Shown here piece by piece: positions 48,000-59,917 of a stretch of DNA of 64,000 bases. Numbering within the stretch: position 1 is the stretch's first letter; every line of letters begins with the position of its first letter. The notes below the pieces were generated by a model. That model made no database searches. It saw only the letters and a list, made by a program, of their open reading frames with translations, and was not told the DNA's origin. Location: NCBI GenBank assembly GCA_003586115.2, contig QVOM02000073.1, forward strand, positions 40,091,192-40,155,191, in the 5' to 3' direction. Source of the DNA: Salvator merianae. Taxonomy: Eukaryota; Chordata; Lepidosauria; Squamata; Teiidae. The translations under genes were made by a program, and so were the position numbers.

Positions 48000-48493
48000 G
48001 GACTTTTCCACACTTGCCATTGGCCCAGTTAAGAAATGGGTCAAGGGGACTACCATCTGCATGCTGGTGTGGAACAGGGAGGCCCTTCCCCCTCCATAGT
48101 ATGCTTCTTTCACATTGGATAAGGTTATGGACCAAGTTAGGGTATAAAATGAGGTCCACAACCAGACCCGGCTTTATATTCTGGACTATAAAGGGCAAGC
48201 AGGCAAACCTAGTGGTGCCCCAGGGAGCATCACCAGAAGTTGGTGTGTGCAGAAATGGGCCTGGACAGAAATGCTGGAGGCTGGGGACCTTTGATCCTGA
48301 TCTTTGAAGGCTGGATGGCACCTTCAAGGGCTGACCCAGCCTTCAAAACCGGCAGCCAGGGTTGAGGCAGCACAAGCTGTCTGAAATGTGGATGGTCCTT
48401 AGCCCACACTAGGTCTAGTCCAGCCCAGCATGAGCTGGAACACCTAGCATGCCATATCACAGCACAGGATACTCCAAACCATGCAGAAATGAC
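48000..48493. mobile_element. Group D-like foldback element
   Basis: It starts GGACTTTTCCACACTTGCC and ends 'atgcagaaatgacc'. It contains 'ccatctgcatgctggtgtggaacaggg' as in group B/D interiors. Opposed open frames of 97-126 residues arise from its two strands. Confidence 0.55.
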
Positions 48494-49410
48494 CAAAATC
48501 TCATTAAATTTGTGTAGGCCTTTATTATATCTCCTCTCAGCCTTCTCTTCCACCAGCTAAAACATGTTGAGTGATTTTAACTATTCTTTATAGGCCTAGG
48601 TTTCCATCCCATTAGCTACTCTATCAACCTGCTCCAGTTCTTCAATGTCTTTTTCTAAAATGTCAGAATAGGTACAGTGCTATGCATGACCTCACTCGTG
48701 CTGAAAGTGGTGGAACTATTAACTCCCAAGCAATAAGAGCATTGCTTCTAATATTGCATCTTACATTAGGATGGCTTTTGAAGCATCATTCTGACTCATA
48801 TTCTATTAGTTTTACAATAAAGTATCTAGATCTTTTTCACATATGATGTCAGAAAGCCGGTCTCCATGATCTTAGCCTTGATTCTTTGATTTTTCCCTAT
48901 CAAGTCTCCATCAACAGGGAGCTGAGAGGGACAGATCAAGGCTAGCAGGGTGGAAGATACCATGGAAGCAAAAAAGTCTTAGACATGCATCTGAGGTCTT
49001 GCAGCAGCAGAATGTAGCCTATAACAGGGAAAGGCTGGATCTCTACTTATCCAATGAGGCAGGTTCTTTGGAAGCAGGTGGAAGCAGGTGCCTCAACTGA
49101 CACCTAAAGGGACTTTCTTCTTATCCCTATTTTAGAGCTCCAGTTCCCTTCCATTGCAGGCTGCAAAACTGCACACTTTTTTTCTCTCATTTTTTATTGA
49201 TAATAAATCCCCACAGAACAGGTACAACTCAGGATGCAAATGATAGGTATAAGCCTTATCATTCATCTACATAATACTACATCTAGTAGAGAGAGAAAGA
49301 AAAAGTAATACACACAAAGCATTAAACTTTAAAGTCAACAGCTCCTTTTCCCTTGGATGATTATCCCATTCTAAGGTGGCAAGTGCGAAAACCCCCAATG
49401 TGGACACATT
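48494..49410. other. No gene; one foldback arm fragment
   Basis: Nothing gene-like. At 49358-49397 there is an isolated arm 'gattatcccattctaaggtggcaagtgcgaaa' of a group A/C terminus. Confidence 0.5.
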
Positions 49411-49592
49411 AGACCTTTCTGCACTTGGACTTATTCCAGATTATATTTCAGAATAGGGACCTGCCATCTGCATGCTAGTGCAGACTATGGTAGGCCCTGG
49501 GCAAGGCCTTTCATAATTTGCACTAGCATGTGGATAGCAGGCCCCTATTCTGAGATATAATCCACAATAAGGCCAAGTGCAGAAAGGGGCCT
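49411..49592. mobile_element. Group B foldback MITE, second copy
   Basis: The arms AGACCTTTCTGCACTTGGAC and GGCCAAGTGCAGAAAGGGGCC, with the inner 'catctgcatgctagtgcaga' against 'gcactagcatgtgga', match 8224-8403 and 57895-58073. Confidence 0.85.
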
Positions 49593-49974
49593 TGTTTTGT
49601 TCAGGGATGGATCCATCCCTAGAACAGATGCCTCATTCTGATATGGAATGGCCCACCCTGTACTGGAACAAGGAAGGTAAATGCAAAAACACCTTGAGCT
49701 TTTTATTGGAGGATTTTAATCACTGCAATGCAATAAACACAATTTAGGCTCAAGAGCCATGTTTTAGTCTGTTATAAAACTAATTTTATCAATAATATTC
49801 TCCAGAGTTTATTTACAACTGGGCAAGCTCACTATAGATTAATATGAGTTCCTTCCTGGGAAAATCCATGCCGACATGTATGAAAATATTGTTTGTTTAT
49901 ATAACGCCGATACATTGGTGTAGTGTACCACCTAGACCAGCTTTTATATATTGTCTCCTTAAAGTTAGTTACTT

Positions 49975-50660
49975 TTGGATTTTTATCCAATATTGCCACC
50001 ATCATTTGCTAGAGAAATAACTGCTAACAGTGCCTTGGACTCTGAGGATGAGGGCAGTGTTCAGTCTTTCTTTAGTTTTCCTGCCTCTCCTCCTGCCTTG
50101 AGATTTTCATTAACCTGTATGGAACCTCCAGTCCGCATCTCCTGGGAGCTGTGTAGATGTGGAGCAGGCAGCTCCAGGTGGCACAGAGCCCAGACAGCTT
50201 ATCACCATCCCAGAGGACGAAGCACAAACATCGGCAGGAGATGTTTTGGAAACACTAGGGGTTCCTGCAGACATGCCACCTATAGCCAGAGAAAGAGGAA
50301 GGGCCAAACGCAGGGCTCAGCTGAGCTTGTGTAAGCAATCTAGCAAAAGCCGGCCACACCCAAGCTCACACCTGGGAGAAGATGATCCTACAGTATAAAT
50401 ACAACACAGGAACTGCAACCCAGGCATGGTCAGCAACTGCTTTCCATCCGTACATCCTGTTATTCTGATCTCCTGACTTCTAGAACCTTGAACTTGGACT
50501 GGACTTTGACTACGGCTTCTCTTACTGCTTCGGCTTTGTTTGCTTAACGATACCTGCTGCCTCCCTGTTGTGACCCGGACTGTTAATAAAAGGACTTCTC
50601 TATTATTAAGGCTTGCCTTAGCCCTCGTTTGTCAGCCTGCCTGGGACATAACAATAACAC
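49975..50660 (+). mobile_element. Degenerate LTR (Gypsy-like), no internal genes
   Basis: The order is: an old coding-like U3 (GC-richer, giving a 119-residue frame), a TATA-type TATAAATAC near 50394-50402, and 'agaaccttgaacttggactggactttgactacggc', a wording typical of reptile LTR retrotransposons. An AATAAA polyadenylation signal follows near 50585, then a 3' end near 'gcctgggacataaca'. No second LTR or pol sequence is visible, so it may be a solo LTR. The left edge is uncertain. Confidence 0.5.
50065..50146 (+). repeat. 82-bp direct repeat, copy 1
   Basis: Identical to 52725-52806 apart from one base (G at 50135, C at 52795). It starts TCTTTCTTTAG and ends ATCTCCTGGG. Homology stops sharply on both sides. 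Confidence 0.95.
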
Positions 50661-50961
50661 TAATTTAACACCTAAGCTTCAGTTCTACACTGAACAAACC
50701 CCAATTAAATCATCATAATACAACACCATTAACATCTGGTATATATACATGAAACCCTTTTAGTGATGGTTTAAAGCTTGTTCCTTTAAGAGGGTAGCTG
50801 CTGATTAAGGTTGATGCAATGTAACTGCATTGAGAAAGCCAGAGAGATAAAATGCACGGAATTGTGGAATGTTGAGAAGAGAGATAAAGAGAAGATAGAG
50901 TAGGGTGGTTTGTGTTGGCATGTTCCTGTTTCGGGAAAGTAATGACAGGTGAAGAGTCATA

Positions 50962-51474
50962 GAGCCTTTCGGCATGGAGCCTTAATGTGTATTAAGAGTC
51001 CATGTTGATCACTTCTAGCCCACATAGATCTGTATGTTAGTGCAGTCTATGAGGTCATGGCCCTCTCTGGTCCGCTTTGTCTGCATGAGACAAAGTGAGA
51101 TCCAGATCAAGGGAAGCTTTAATCCAGATGTCTGCTAGACCCATTTAATTGGGTCTACCAGAGGGACTAGCAGCTTTGATCTGGAACACGGAAGGTATGC
51201 AGAAGGCACACCTCCCATGTTCAGAAATACCAGGGGGTGCCTTTCTGTAGTGCACCATAGTACACTGCCAAAAAGCACCCATCCTTCAGAAGTGTGGGGG
51301 TGTAGTTGCGAAGCTCACAAAAGCTTTGCGGTCACAGTGTGGGATAATCTGTATCAATGCCTTTGGTGCAAATGGTGCTGATCCCACCCATGCCTCCCCA
51401 CAACCTGGATCAGTGGGCTGGGCTAATCCAGACCCACTGATTCAGAATAAGGGCCAGTAAGTGCAGAAAGATCC
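50962..51474. mobile_element. Group D foldback DNA transposon
   Basis: The termini are GAGCCTTTCGGCATGGAGCC and CCAGTAAGTGCAGAAAGATCC. Inside are 'gacccatttaattgggtc' (a palindrome), 'cttctgtagtgcaccatagtacactgcc' and 'gatccagatcaaggg', as in the 25406 copy. Confidence 0.68.
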
Positions 51475-52724
51475 ATAGATGGAAGATGGCTGAGTAAATG
51501 TGCAATGGAAGAATGAAATGCTGAGACCAGATGAAAGGAAGAATAACACTGAGGGGATGGGACACGGAGAGCTGTGCCAGCAAGAACAGATGGAGAAGAC
51601 ACCTGTGGATGAGTGAGGATAAGAACAAATTGCTGTCTCCCCATAAAGCTGTATAGGAAAGAGATTTGTGGGAGTATAGAGCTGTAAATAAGAAAAAGAC
51701 AAGGATTCATTTGAGGAAGGGATACCTGGTAGTCTTCCCTGCACTATCTTGCTAAATAAATCTCTTTTACATATTTAAAGCTGGCTGTTATGTTCCTTTC
51801 TCCTTACTGAGTTTGTTTACATTTTCTCTAACACTTTTGCTTTTCAGTGTAAACATATTTATCAAGAAGAGATTCAAAATCCATTAATGGCTTTTTAGCA
51901 TTTGAGCCTTATCAGTTTTAGTATATAAAATCAAGGCTCAAGTACTGAACCATGTGGATGCCGAGCTAGCACACCATTCTTCTAAAGTCAATGGAGAAAT
52001 ATATTAATATAATAGTATTTAAGCTTAAATTTGTCTGTTGCTTCTAAATGTTCTTTCAGCTGCCTATTAAAGAATATATCATGTACATCAAAGGTGTCAA
52101 TTTCGCTATCCATAGAGGGTAGAGGTAGAAGTTAAGGCAGCCATTTCACCCTAATTATAATATTAAAAAAAGAAATAAATAAATTGTCCTTTGTACCCAT
52201 GTGCTTCCCAGAATCCCCTACTTTGAAAATGAAGTGCCAACTAAGCCACAGCCCTGCTGCAATTGGCATATTATTGGCATTTGGTCTGGAAGTACAGAAT
52301 TATGATCAGAATACCTGAGATTTCTGTATCAGGACATAAAAATTCAAAATATACTTTTAAAATACAAGTTTCCACTCTGGCAAGATTGCAAAACAAGTTG
52401 TTTACCTGTAGAACAGAAGTTGAGGAAATCTGCATTTGCAAAGGATGGCCAGACAAGAAATAATCTATTTATCTCTGCAAGTACAACTGTGAATGAATTC
52501 TGGCGCTAACAAATAAGAGCTATTTGGCAACAATGAATATTGGAGAGATCTTTATCTGGAATGCTGGATAGGGTAAATAGTTTAGATTGAAACTATTGTT
52601 CCTAGTCTGATTGGATTACTTCTGCAGTGGAGCTAAGTCATCAACGCAGACATGTCCTGAAGTCTGAACATCATGGGTCACATTTCTCTTTTGTCCTTTT
52701 TCCTGCCTCATGGGTTGTACCTTC
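51475..52724. other. No gene seen
   Basis: About 1.25 kb. Three overlapping minus-strand frames at 51410-51744 share the same bases in different phases and look incidental. Confidence 0.45.
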
Positions 52725-52806
52725 TCTTTCTTTAGTTTTCCTGCCTCTCCTCCTGCCTTGAGATTTTCATTAACCTGTATGGAACCTCCAGTCCCCATCT
52801 CCTGGG
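52725..52806 (+). repeat. 82-bp direct repeat, copy 2
   Basis: Second copy of the 50065-50146 segment, one mismatch, same orientation. It lies just upstream of a TATA-containing LTR-like segment. Confidence 0.95.
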
Positions 52807-53256
52807 CTGGACTGTAGAGGTAGAGACCCTGCCCCCAGGTTTAGAGAATATAAAATAGACACCAGGAGTGCAGGTGTTTTTAGGTTAGGTTCTTCTTTCC
52901 TTCCTATTCTCTGTGCCTTCCGAACTTCCAAAGTTCAACTTACATATTTTCCTTGTGCCAAGCTACTGTACTTAAATTTGTTTTGATTTGTGCTTATGCC
53001 ATTCATTGGGACTCCCTTTTGCTTATATTTTTGTCTCTTTGGAGTGCTTTGCGCAGTGCCCATCAGAAATGGCCATTATCCTCTTTTGATGCTGCTCTCT
53101 TAATAAAATATTTTATTTATTGGAGAAGCTGCTTTTTGCAGTCTATTTTGCCTGCTGCTTGTATTGTTTTAATGGAGCACTTGCCAGTTTATCATTATTA
53201 AAGCCATAAGCGCTAAAGATCTCATTAACTAATGGTCAACTAGCTAATTTCCCCAC
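52807..53256 (+). mobile_element. LTR-like segment, family E, copy (candidate)
   Basis: It contains 'gaatataaaatagacaccagg', AATAAAATATTTTATTTATT (polyadenylation-type, near 53103) and the shared 3' end 'gccagtttatcattattaaagccataagcgctaaagatct'. It is shorter than the copies at 12835 and 36680. Confidence 0.45.
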
Positions 53257-54089
53257 ATAATACACGTAGCTAGACCATGACCGGTAACACCTTTTTAGCT
53301 TAATATTCGGAGACATGAAAAATGATGACTTGATTTTATTCCAGCCTTTCATTTCTAATTAAACCCACATCTTTCTTTTGTCATAATGTGATCCCCAGCA
53401 GTAATTTGGGCCATGATTTCAGCTCTCAAGTTGACATATTGCCCCTCTACACATCCACATGGTGGCAAGGTGTTGATTACATGGATAAGAGTCACTTCAG
53501 AGTATTTTCTACCAGTTTACCAGTAGGCTTTTCTTGTTGGTGGTTGAGGATGCCCAGGGGCCAAATAGGAGTGGGAACATTTGACTGCTCCTTCCCCAGG
53601 CAGTAAAGGATGTGGCCCAGTCATGGTTCAGAAGACTTCACATTTCTTTCCCCATTTCACTCCATGTTACTTTTGACTTTGGCCCAATGTTCAGTTCTAT
53701 CAAGGTCCCTAGTTCAGGTGGCAATCAATACCTAGCTTAAACTGATTTTCATTAGTTATACCTTTTTTAAAAAACAGTCTCATTCATATGCTTGCATGAA
53801 CTTGTATTTTTCAAGCCAGATACATGAACTCCATGCAAACATAGTTTCACTAGATTGTTCTCACTGCCAGCAAACACAGCTGCATGAATGCACAGCCTTG
53901 CATAAGAATGCAGCAAGTATATATAATAGTACTGTACACATGAAGACTGCATTGATCAAGACTGGAAAACAACTATTGAAAAGTGTGCCCATTCAGTGTT
54001 GGCTCATCCAGCTGACTCAAAATACTAGCATGTGTTTCAACTGAATTCATATTCAAAAAGATACCAAGAATGGAAGTGCACTTGAAAGT
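53257..54089. other. No gene seen
   Basis: Mixed AT-rich DNA. Frames up to 82 residues lie on both strands without signatures. Confidence 0.45.
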
Positions 54090-54505
54090 ATATAAGAACA
54101 TAAGAAGAGTCCTGCTGGATCAGGCCACGGCCCATCTAATGCAGCATCCTGTCTCACACAGCAGCCCGCCAATTGCATCTGGGCATTTACAAGCAGAATA
54201 TAAAGGCAAAACCTCCACCTGCTCTTGACTCCCTACAAGTTACCTTTAAAGACATTCTGCCTGTCTGTCCACCCTAGAGGCAGTACTTAAGCATCTATTC
54301 TAGTAGCCAATGATACACCTGACCTCCGTGATTCTATCCAATTCATTCTTAAACCTATTCAGGCTGTCATCATCTCTTCCAGTCGTAAATTCCATAGACC
54401 AATGACGCTCTGGGTGAATAAATACTTCCCCCTGTCTGTCCTAACTCTCTTGTCCCTCAGCTTCATAAAGCGCCCCTGGTCCTTACTGAAAATCATATGC
54501 AACCT
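54090..54505 (-). mobile_element. CR1/L3-type LINE 3' end, reverse strand
   Basis: It begins with the reverse complement of the CR1 tail, 'ataagaacataagaagag.cctgctggatcagg'. It continues through 'ccacctgctcttgactccct' and 'tgggtgaataaatacttccc', the complement of the same CR1 3' region present at 42150-42577. Confidence 0.8.
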
Positions 54506-54556
54506 ACTCTAAATTCCAAGGCATAATAAAAAATAGGATTAAAAATAATAATTTTC

Positions 54557-54616
<60 letters not shown>
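54557..54616. repeat. (TTTC)n microsatellite
   Basis: A tetranucleotide run of about 60 bases. Confidence 0.97.
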
Positions 54617-54618
<2 letters not shown>

Positions 54619-55564
54619 TGAATTAAGATTAAAGGTGCAAGGGCCTTGATCACTTTTGTTGCTGACCATATTATTATTTTCTTAATATACTAACATTTCT
54701 CTGCATGAAAACACAGTCTCAATTTTCCTACTCAATTTTGAACTCAACGTAAATACAATTCGGAAAATCTAAGCCTGTTTGGACAAGGAAAATGTCTCTT
54801 AAGAAAGAAGAAAACAAATACTTGGGTTCATTTTGTGGTACCTAAAATGATTCTGATTGAAACATGTTTTAATTGCAGTATCAGAATTCCTCTAACCTTT
54901 ATTTCCTTTGTGGGGGGGAAAGGGGGCTGAATTTTATATGATGGCTCTAGACACAAAATTGTGGGTATGCAGTTCACAAAGGCAAGACCTTTGATGCTGT
55001 GGGACTGTATGGAGGGCACAGGGATCATACATTCCCTCCATCCTTTTTGCACCACAAAAGTGCTCCAGAACTGCAGGGACTGCACATCCTTGCTCCCTTT
55101 CAGCACTCATTCTGCCATAAGTGCTCAGCTGACTACTGTAACAGCAAAGTGGAAGGAAGAACACTATCAGGCCCACATGGGGGCTCCAGGCAGCACTCCA
55201 ATGAGAACATTGTCCACTTTTAAAAGAAAAGTGCTACATGCTGACAGCGTGCTGATCACTCCTGCCAACTCCAGTTGTACAAACATCACAGTCAGAGATC
55301 TATTGCCCCCTGGCTATGATGTTCCTGGCCAAAGATGTTGCTTCGCACACAGGTTATGGCCTCGGAAGTGTCCAAAGAAACAGGACCACAGACGCCACAT
55401 CAAGGGTTGTGGGATGAGGTGAGTTCCATGAGCAGTGGCAGCAGCAGCAGTGCATTGGAACATTGTAAAGACTGAGTGCTCACTCACACTCTACATTTAC
55501 AGTGCTCTACTGAGCGCTTATGGAAGGATGTGTGCTGGCAGACCCTGTATCCTCATAAGGCATT
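54617..55564. other. Long open frame of unknown meaning, no gene called
   Basis: A 153-residue plus frame spans 54961-55422. It shows no recognised domain, and a minus-strand frame overlaps it. It ends beside a splice-donor-like GAG|GTGAGT at 55416-55424. I record it as unassigned. Confidence 0.3.
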
Positions 55565-55640
55565 CATGGTGGACTAAATGGGCTGTGGCCTGATCCAGCA
55601 AGGCTCCTCTTATGTTCTTATGTCCTCTTATGGTACTATA
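55565..55640 (+). mobile_element. CR1/L3-type LINE tail
   Basis: 'ggtggactaaatgggctgtggcctgatccagcaaggctcctcttatgttcttatg' is the final part of the CR1 3' end, as at 42515-42577. Confidence 0.8.
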
Positions 55641-57002
55641 ATGTCCCCGTGGAGATCTTGCCTCTGAGAGCTCTTTCTACCACTACCGTCCCCCTCTGCT
55701 GTGGCTGCCATGTAGACCGTACTCCACCGCTGCAGCCTTCCCCATGCTGCAATGAGCAACCTTCACTGTCGTGCAAATTTTACAAAGTGTTTGACATCGT
55801 TTATTTTCTGTTGCATTAAACCACTGCTCTTTAAATTTACCATTTATTTGATATTTCACTTACAAAGGGGCAGATTCAATCATTTAAAAAAATTAAAAAG
55901 CACATCTAATGCTAGGTCTTCACTTGACCTACATAAATCTTTGTTCTTTGAGATCAAGCTTTTTTTTTCTTTTTCTTTTTTTAGTCTTGGGGGTTGGGGA
56001 AAATAGTAGCACATATGTATTACACAAAAATAATATCGATGTTGCTGCTTCCTGACTCCATTAAAAAAAAATCCTTGCAAAGGATAGCAATTTTTTTGTT
56101 CTATATAACTCAAAAGCTTCACTGACCACTCAGAGACCAAGCATATTACTAAAAATAGTGCAGTGTCTTTGCTAGCAAAGCAAGCGACCCAGGGCAAATC
56201 TGTTCCAAAGATCCCTGTTTATCAGAGCAGAAAGAAAACTGGTGGTGGCTTTGAGCTACTGCTGACTGATTTAATCAGGGTGATTTGTACTATAGCGGAA
56301 GCAGAATGCTACTCCAGAATGGAGTGCAAACACAGGATTAAAACAGTATCTTCAGTTCATTTTGTGTAAAGTTCCTTCAGCTAGTCTGCAGAAGAAAGAT
56401 TTTCAATAGCATCTAGTCCACAACTCATCAGAACATGAAAGAGCTTTATAGTCTAACTTTATTATAGTCTTGTGTTTATACACACACAAATACACACACA
56501 CTTTGATTATTTAAAAGCTCAGGAAAACTAAATTTAAAATAAAATGGAATTACCATGTGAGAATCTCAGACAATTTCATGGCAGGGACATAACTAACCTA
56601 GAAAGAAAAAACAGAGTGGCACAGTGCTTCTAAGGCTGCTGCACTTGACTCCTGACGGCAGGCTGCATATCTGAGAACAAACTTCTGAAACACAGAAACT
56701 TGAAATGCTTCCATAGGCTAACTAGAGGTCTTACCTCCTTTGTTGCGTCACATGAAATGTTTCTGCTAAAGGCGCATTCAGTTGGCAAAGTGTTTTGGAA
56801 TGTTTTGACTATCTTGAAAGTGACCACTGCAGCTCCAGCAACTATCATATAACTTGTCTTCAGACTGTAAGCCCCACCTGAACTCTTGCCTGCGGGCCAT
56901 TCTCTGGATTCTGACTAAGGCATAATGTATTCAAGTAGAATCCAGTTCTCAATCATATGTACATATCCATTTGATCTGATTTGGCATCAGGTAGGGTGAG
57001 AC
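55641..57002. other. No gene seen
   Basis: About 1.4 kb of AT-rich DNA with T-rich and A-rich runs near 55950 and 56065. No signature. Confidence 0.45.
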
Positions 57003-57420
57003 ACGTTCACACCCGTTGGCACTGGGACACCCTGGAAGCCGACCTGCACTGGAAGTAGTGTGAATGGGAGTGCACTAGTGTGCTCGCCATCTTTGGAATG
57101 ACCACCAGGATCTGGATCCGGATCCCAGACCAAATCCTGTAGTTTGAAGCCAGCAATGGCTGACTTCAGACCGCCGAATGGTGCATGCACAGCTGCACAG
57201 TCCCAGTCCTGGTGCTACCCCAAACTACTCCCAGTGCTACTCCTGATCAAGCTAGTTGGGTTCCAGACTGCTTTTTTCTTTACTAGCGCTACTCATCTTC
57301 AGGTGAGCATCAGGTGTACTCCGGTGAGGTTCAGGCCAGCTGGAACCATTTGCAGGTATGCACGCTCTGTACTAGAGAATGTCCTGGAATGTTCCATTTT
57401 CCAAGTGTGAACAGACCCAG
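57003..57420. mobile_element. Group C-like foldback DNA transposon
   Basis: The left end is 'acacgttcacacccgttggc' (worn) and the right end CCAAGTGTGAACAGACCC. The right third, 'cttcaggtgagcatcaggtgtactccggtg...cctggaatgttcc', matches 11270-11391 and 9145-9251. Confidence 0.6.
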
Positions 57421-57894
57421 TGTTCTACTCTGAAAACCTGTCAAAGGACATTCTTTTACTGAACAGTAGCATCTGTCTGAGTAAATGTCGAGTCCAAAGT
57501 TGCCACCATGTACACCTCCATGTGGCGGCAACCATGTGTGAGATATCCTGCACTTTTCTTAAGGCAACTTCAAAAGCCTTATTCAAATTAACAGAATGCG
57601 TCTGCTTGCTTCCATTCTTTTATTTTCCCTGGCTCTGTGCCTTTTCCCCCTCCATACACTTTCCACATTCCCTTTGAATAATGATTGGCTGATCAATTGC
57701 AAATCCCATCTGTGCTGTATCACTCCAGTAAACCTACCTCCTTCCTTTGGGCTTTTATCCATTTCCCCCCCATGTGCAGACTAATGAATTGGTTTGTTTG
57801 CTTGAAACCTGCTTTTTTAAAAGATACCAGATACTGATGCTGATTTACCCACAAGGTAGGTTCAGAAAGGTGTCTGGTTACACACACACACCTT
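57421..57894. other. No gene seen
   Basis: Pyrimidine-rich DNA with short frames. A short AC run near 57880-57890 abuts the next element. Confidence 0.45.
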
Positions 57895-58073
57895 GGCCCT
57901 TTCTGCACTTGGCTTTATTCTGGACTATATCCCAGAATAGGGACCTACAATCCAATGCTAGTGCAGATTATAGCAGGCCCCAGGTGTGGCCTGCCATAGG
58001 TCATAGTAACATGCAGATGGCAAATCCCTATTCCAAGATATAATCTGGAATAAGGTCAAGTGCAGAAAGGGCC
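57895..58073. mobile_element. Group B foldback MITE, third copy
   Basis: GGCCCTTTCTGCACTTGGC and CAAGTGCAGAAAGGGCC arms, same layout and nearly the same length as 8224-8403 and 49411-49592. Confidence 0.85.
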
Positions 58074-59785
58074 CTTGTTGTGCACAATCCCTTATAGATG
58101 CCTTTTGGGAAAATAATGCTTTCTTGCATTCCCAGGATGAAAGTAGGCCATGAGGTATGCAACTGCATGGGCCAGAACAACCTTCTGGTCACCTCTCTTT
58201 GCTGCATGTGGATGTAGTTTATGTTAACTTTAAAGACAAATGTAGAAAAAAGGGTGCAGGCAATCCCAGGAGTAAACATCTGGAAAGCAGGCACACTAGC
58301 CCTCTGGAAACTTGGGAGAGCAGCAGCGGCAATTGGAAGACCAGGATCTTGTCTTTGCTGCACATACAGCTTCCATTTCTTTCACAAGGAGCAGCTTTTG
58401 TTCTTCGTTGAGTTCTGAGGGTCTGTGTACTGTGTTGGGCCGCACATACAGATTAGAAATGCTGATACTATATCGATCAATGTGTTGCTCAGCAGTTTTC
58501 CTGACTGACTTAGCATAGGACAGTAGTTTAGACTGGTTTAAATAGTCACAATATGGGTGGCTAAAGTGCAGCTATTTAGAATTTTACGACATCCATGACA
58601 ACAACAACCTGGCCAAATGCATAAAAGGAGCAACTTCCTCAACTTGGCCTTTGTTTCAGGGAGGTTAATCTGCAAGCAGGTGGGATTGCAACTATACAGG
58701 AGATAAGTTAAGAAATCAAGAAACTTATGGAATCCAAGTAAGGATGTCTGAGTATCTCAAAAATCATAAATTCTCAAAAATTAAAGTTTTGAATTTTACA
58801 ACATTAGGCCACATTTCAACACAAATTTTGAACTCATCTCTAAATTCAAGAATTTCCTAGGTCAGGTCCACATTCTAAAAGGAATAAAATGGTTTGGAAG
58901 AATTTCTTGTGTCCAGTTATTCTAACAGGATCTAAGGTGAACAAGTTGGTTTTATGAACAACTTTAGGCAGAATGCAATTGGCTGGGTTGGCATCTCAGG
59001 GATGGGGGAAAGAAAGGAGTTCTGAGGAAAAAATATAATGCAATATTTGACAATCTTTATTTGTCAAAACAAAATAATAAAAGTGCAAAGCAACAATGCA
59101 AGCTGAAAAAAGCAGGCAGTTGAAGCAATGGGCTGTTCAATGCAGCAGCACATATAGAAAAAGCAATAATGGCTCAGTAACTTGGCAATTAGATTATGAC
59201 AAAAAGGAAACAAAAAGACAAAGCTACAATTTGGTCTTAGTGGTTGAGTTTTAATTTGGTATTTTTAGATGGGTTCACTAGTTATAGTATACTGAAAACT
59301 CTGCAGACATATTACTAAGGCAAGCAGAGCACAAAACAGGCTACAATGAGGTTTCTTTCTGGAGCAGCTTGTGTTTCAGTGTCTAATGGAGGTGTATAAG
59401 AGGTTGTAAAAGGTTCCCAAAACTGGCCTGGTTGCTAATGATGCCCTCTGCCCAACTTCACCAATAATTAAAATCTTCCTCTATTTCCGCTTTGTATCCC
59501 AGATATTGATGCTTGAATCTCCCAACCTGATCCTACCTTCTGCCCAAAAGCACTGGATTTGCTAGCAAAAACAAAACAAAAACAAGAGGGCAACAGAAAT
59601 GGTTGTCACCCTTAAAGTCTTCTCTTCTTAAAGTCTTCACTAGGCTAGGAAGGAAAAAAAATGGGAAAAGGAGATGGTACTTGCTCTCAGGCTCTGCACC
59701 ACACAGAGTCCAAAGCTTGGGCATGGCAGAGTAGATACTCTGTTAGAAAAGCTCAGAAGCCAAATGGGAAGGCAACAAAGACAGG
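58074..59785. other. No gene seen
   Basis: About 1.7 kb. Overlapping frames near 58028-58518 lie in several phases on both strands. No signature or transposon end. Confidence 0.45.
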
Positions 59786-59917
59786 GGGTCTCTTGAAACA
59801 GAGCCATGGAGAGCACTGCTACAGATAGTTGACCAAGTTGACCAAGATAGTGGGTCTCTTGAAACAGAGCCATGGAGAGCACTGCTACAGATACATGACC
59901 AAGGATGGACAGGCCAA
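59786..59917. repeat. Tandem duplication, 66-bp unit, two copies
   Basis: 'gggtctcttgaaacagagcc...gctacagata' occurs at 59786-59827 and, without change, at 59852-59893. The intervening 'gaccaag' words repeat as well. The identity suggests a recent slippage event. Confidence 0.92.

Noticed and set aside
49975..50334. 119-residue frame as a gene
   Set aside because: It lies in the upstream part of a degenerate LTR, which often looks weakly coding. No domain is present, and it contains the 82-bp repeat.
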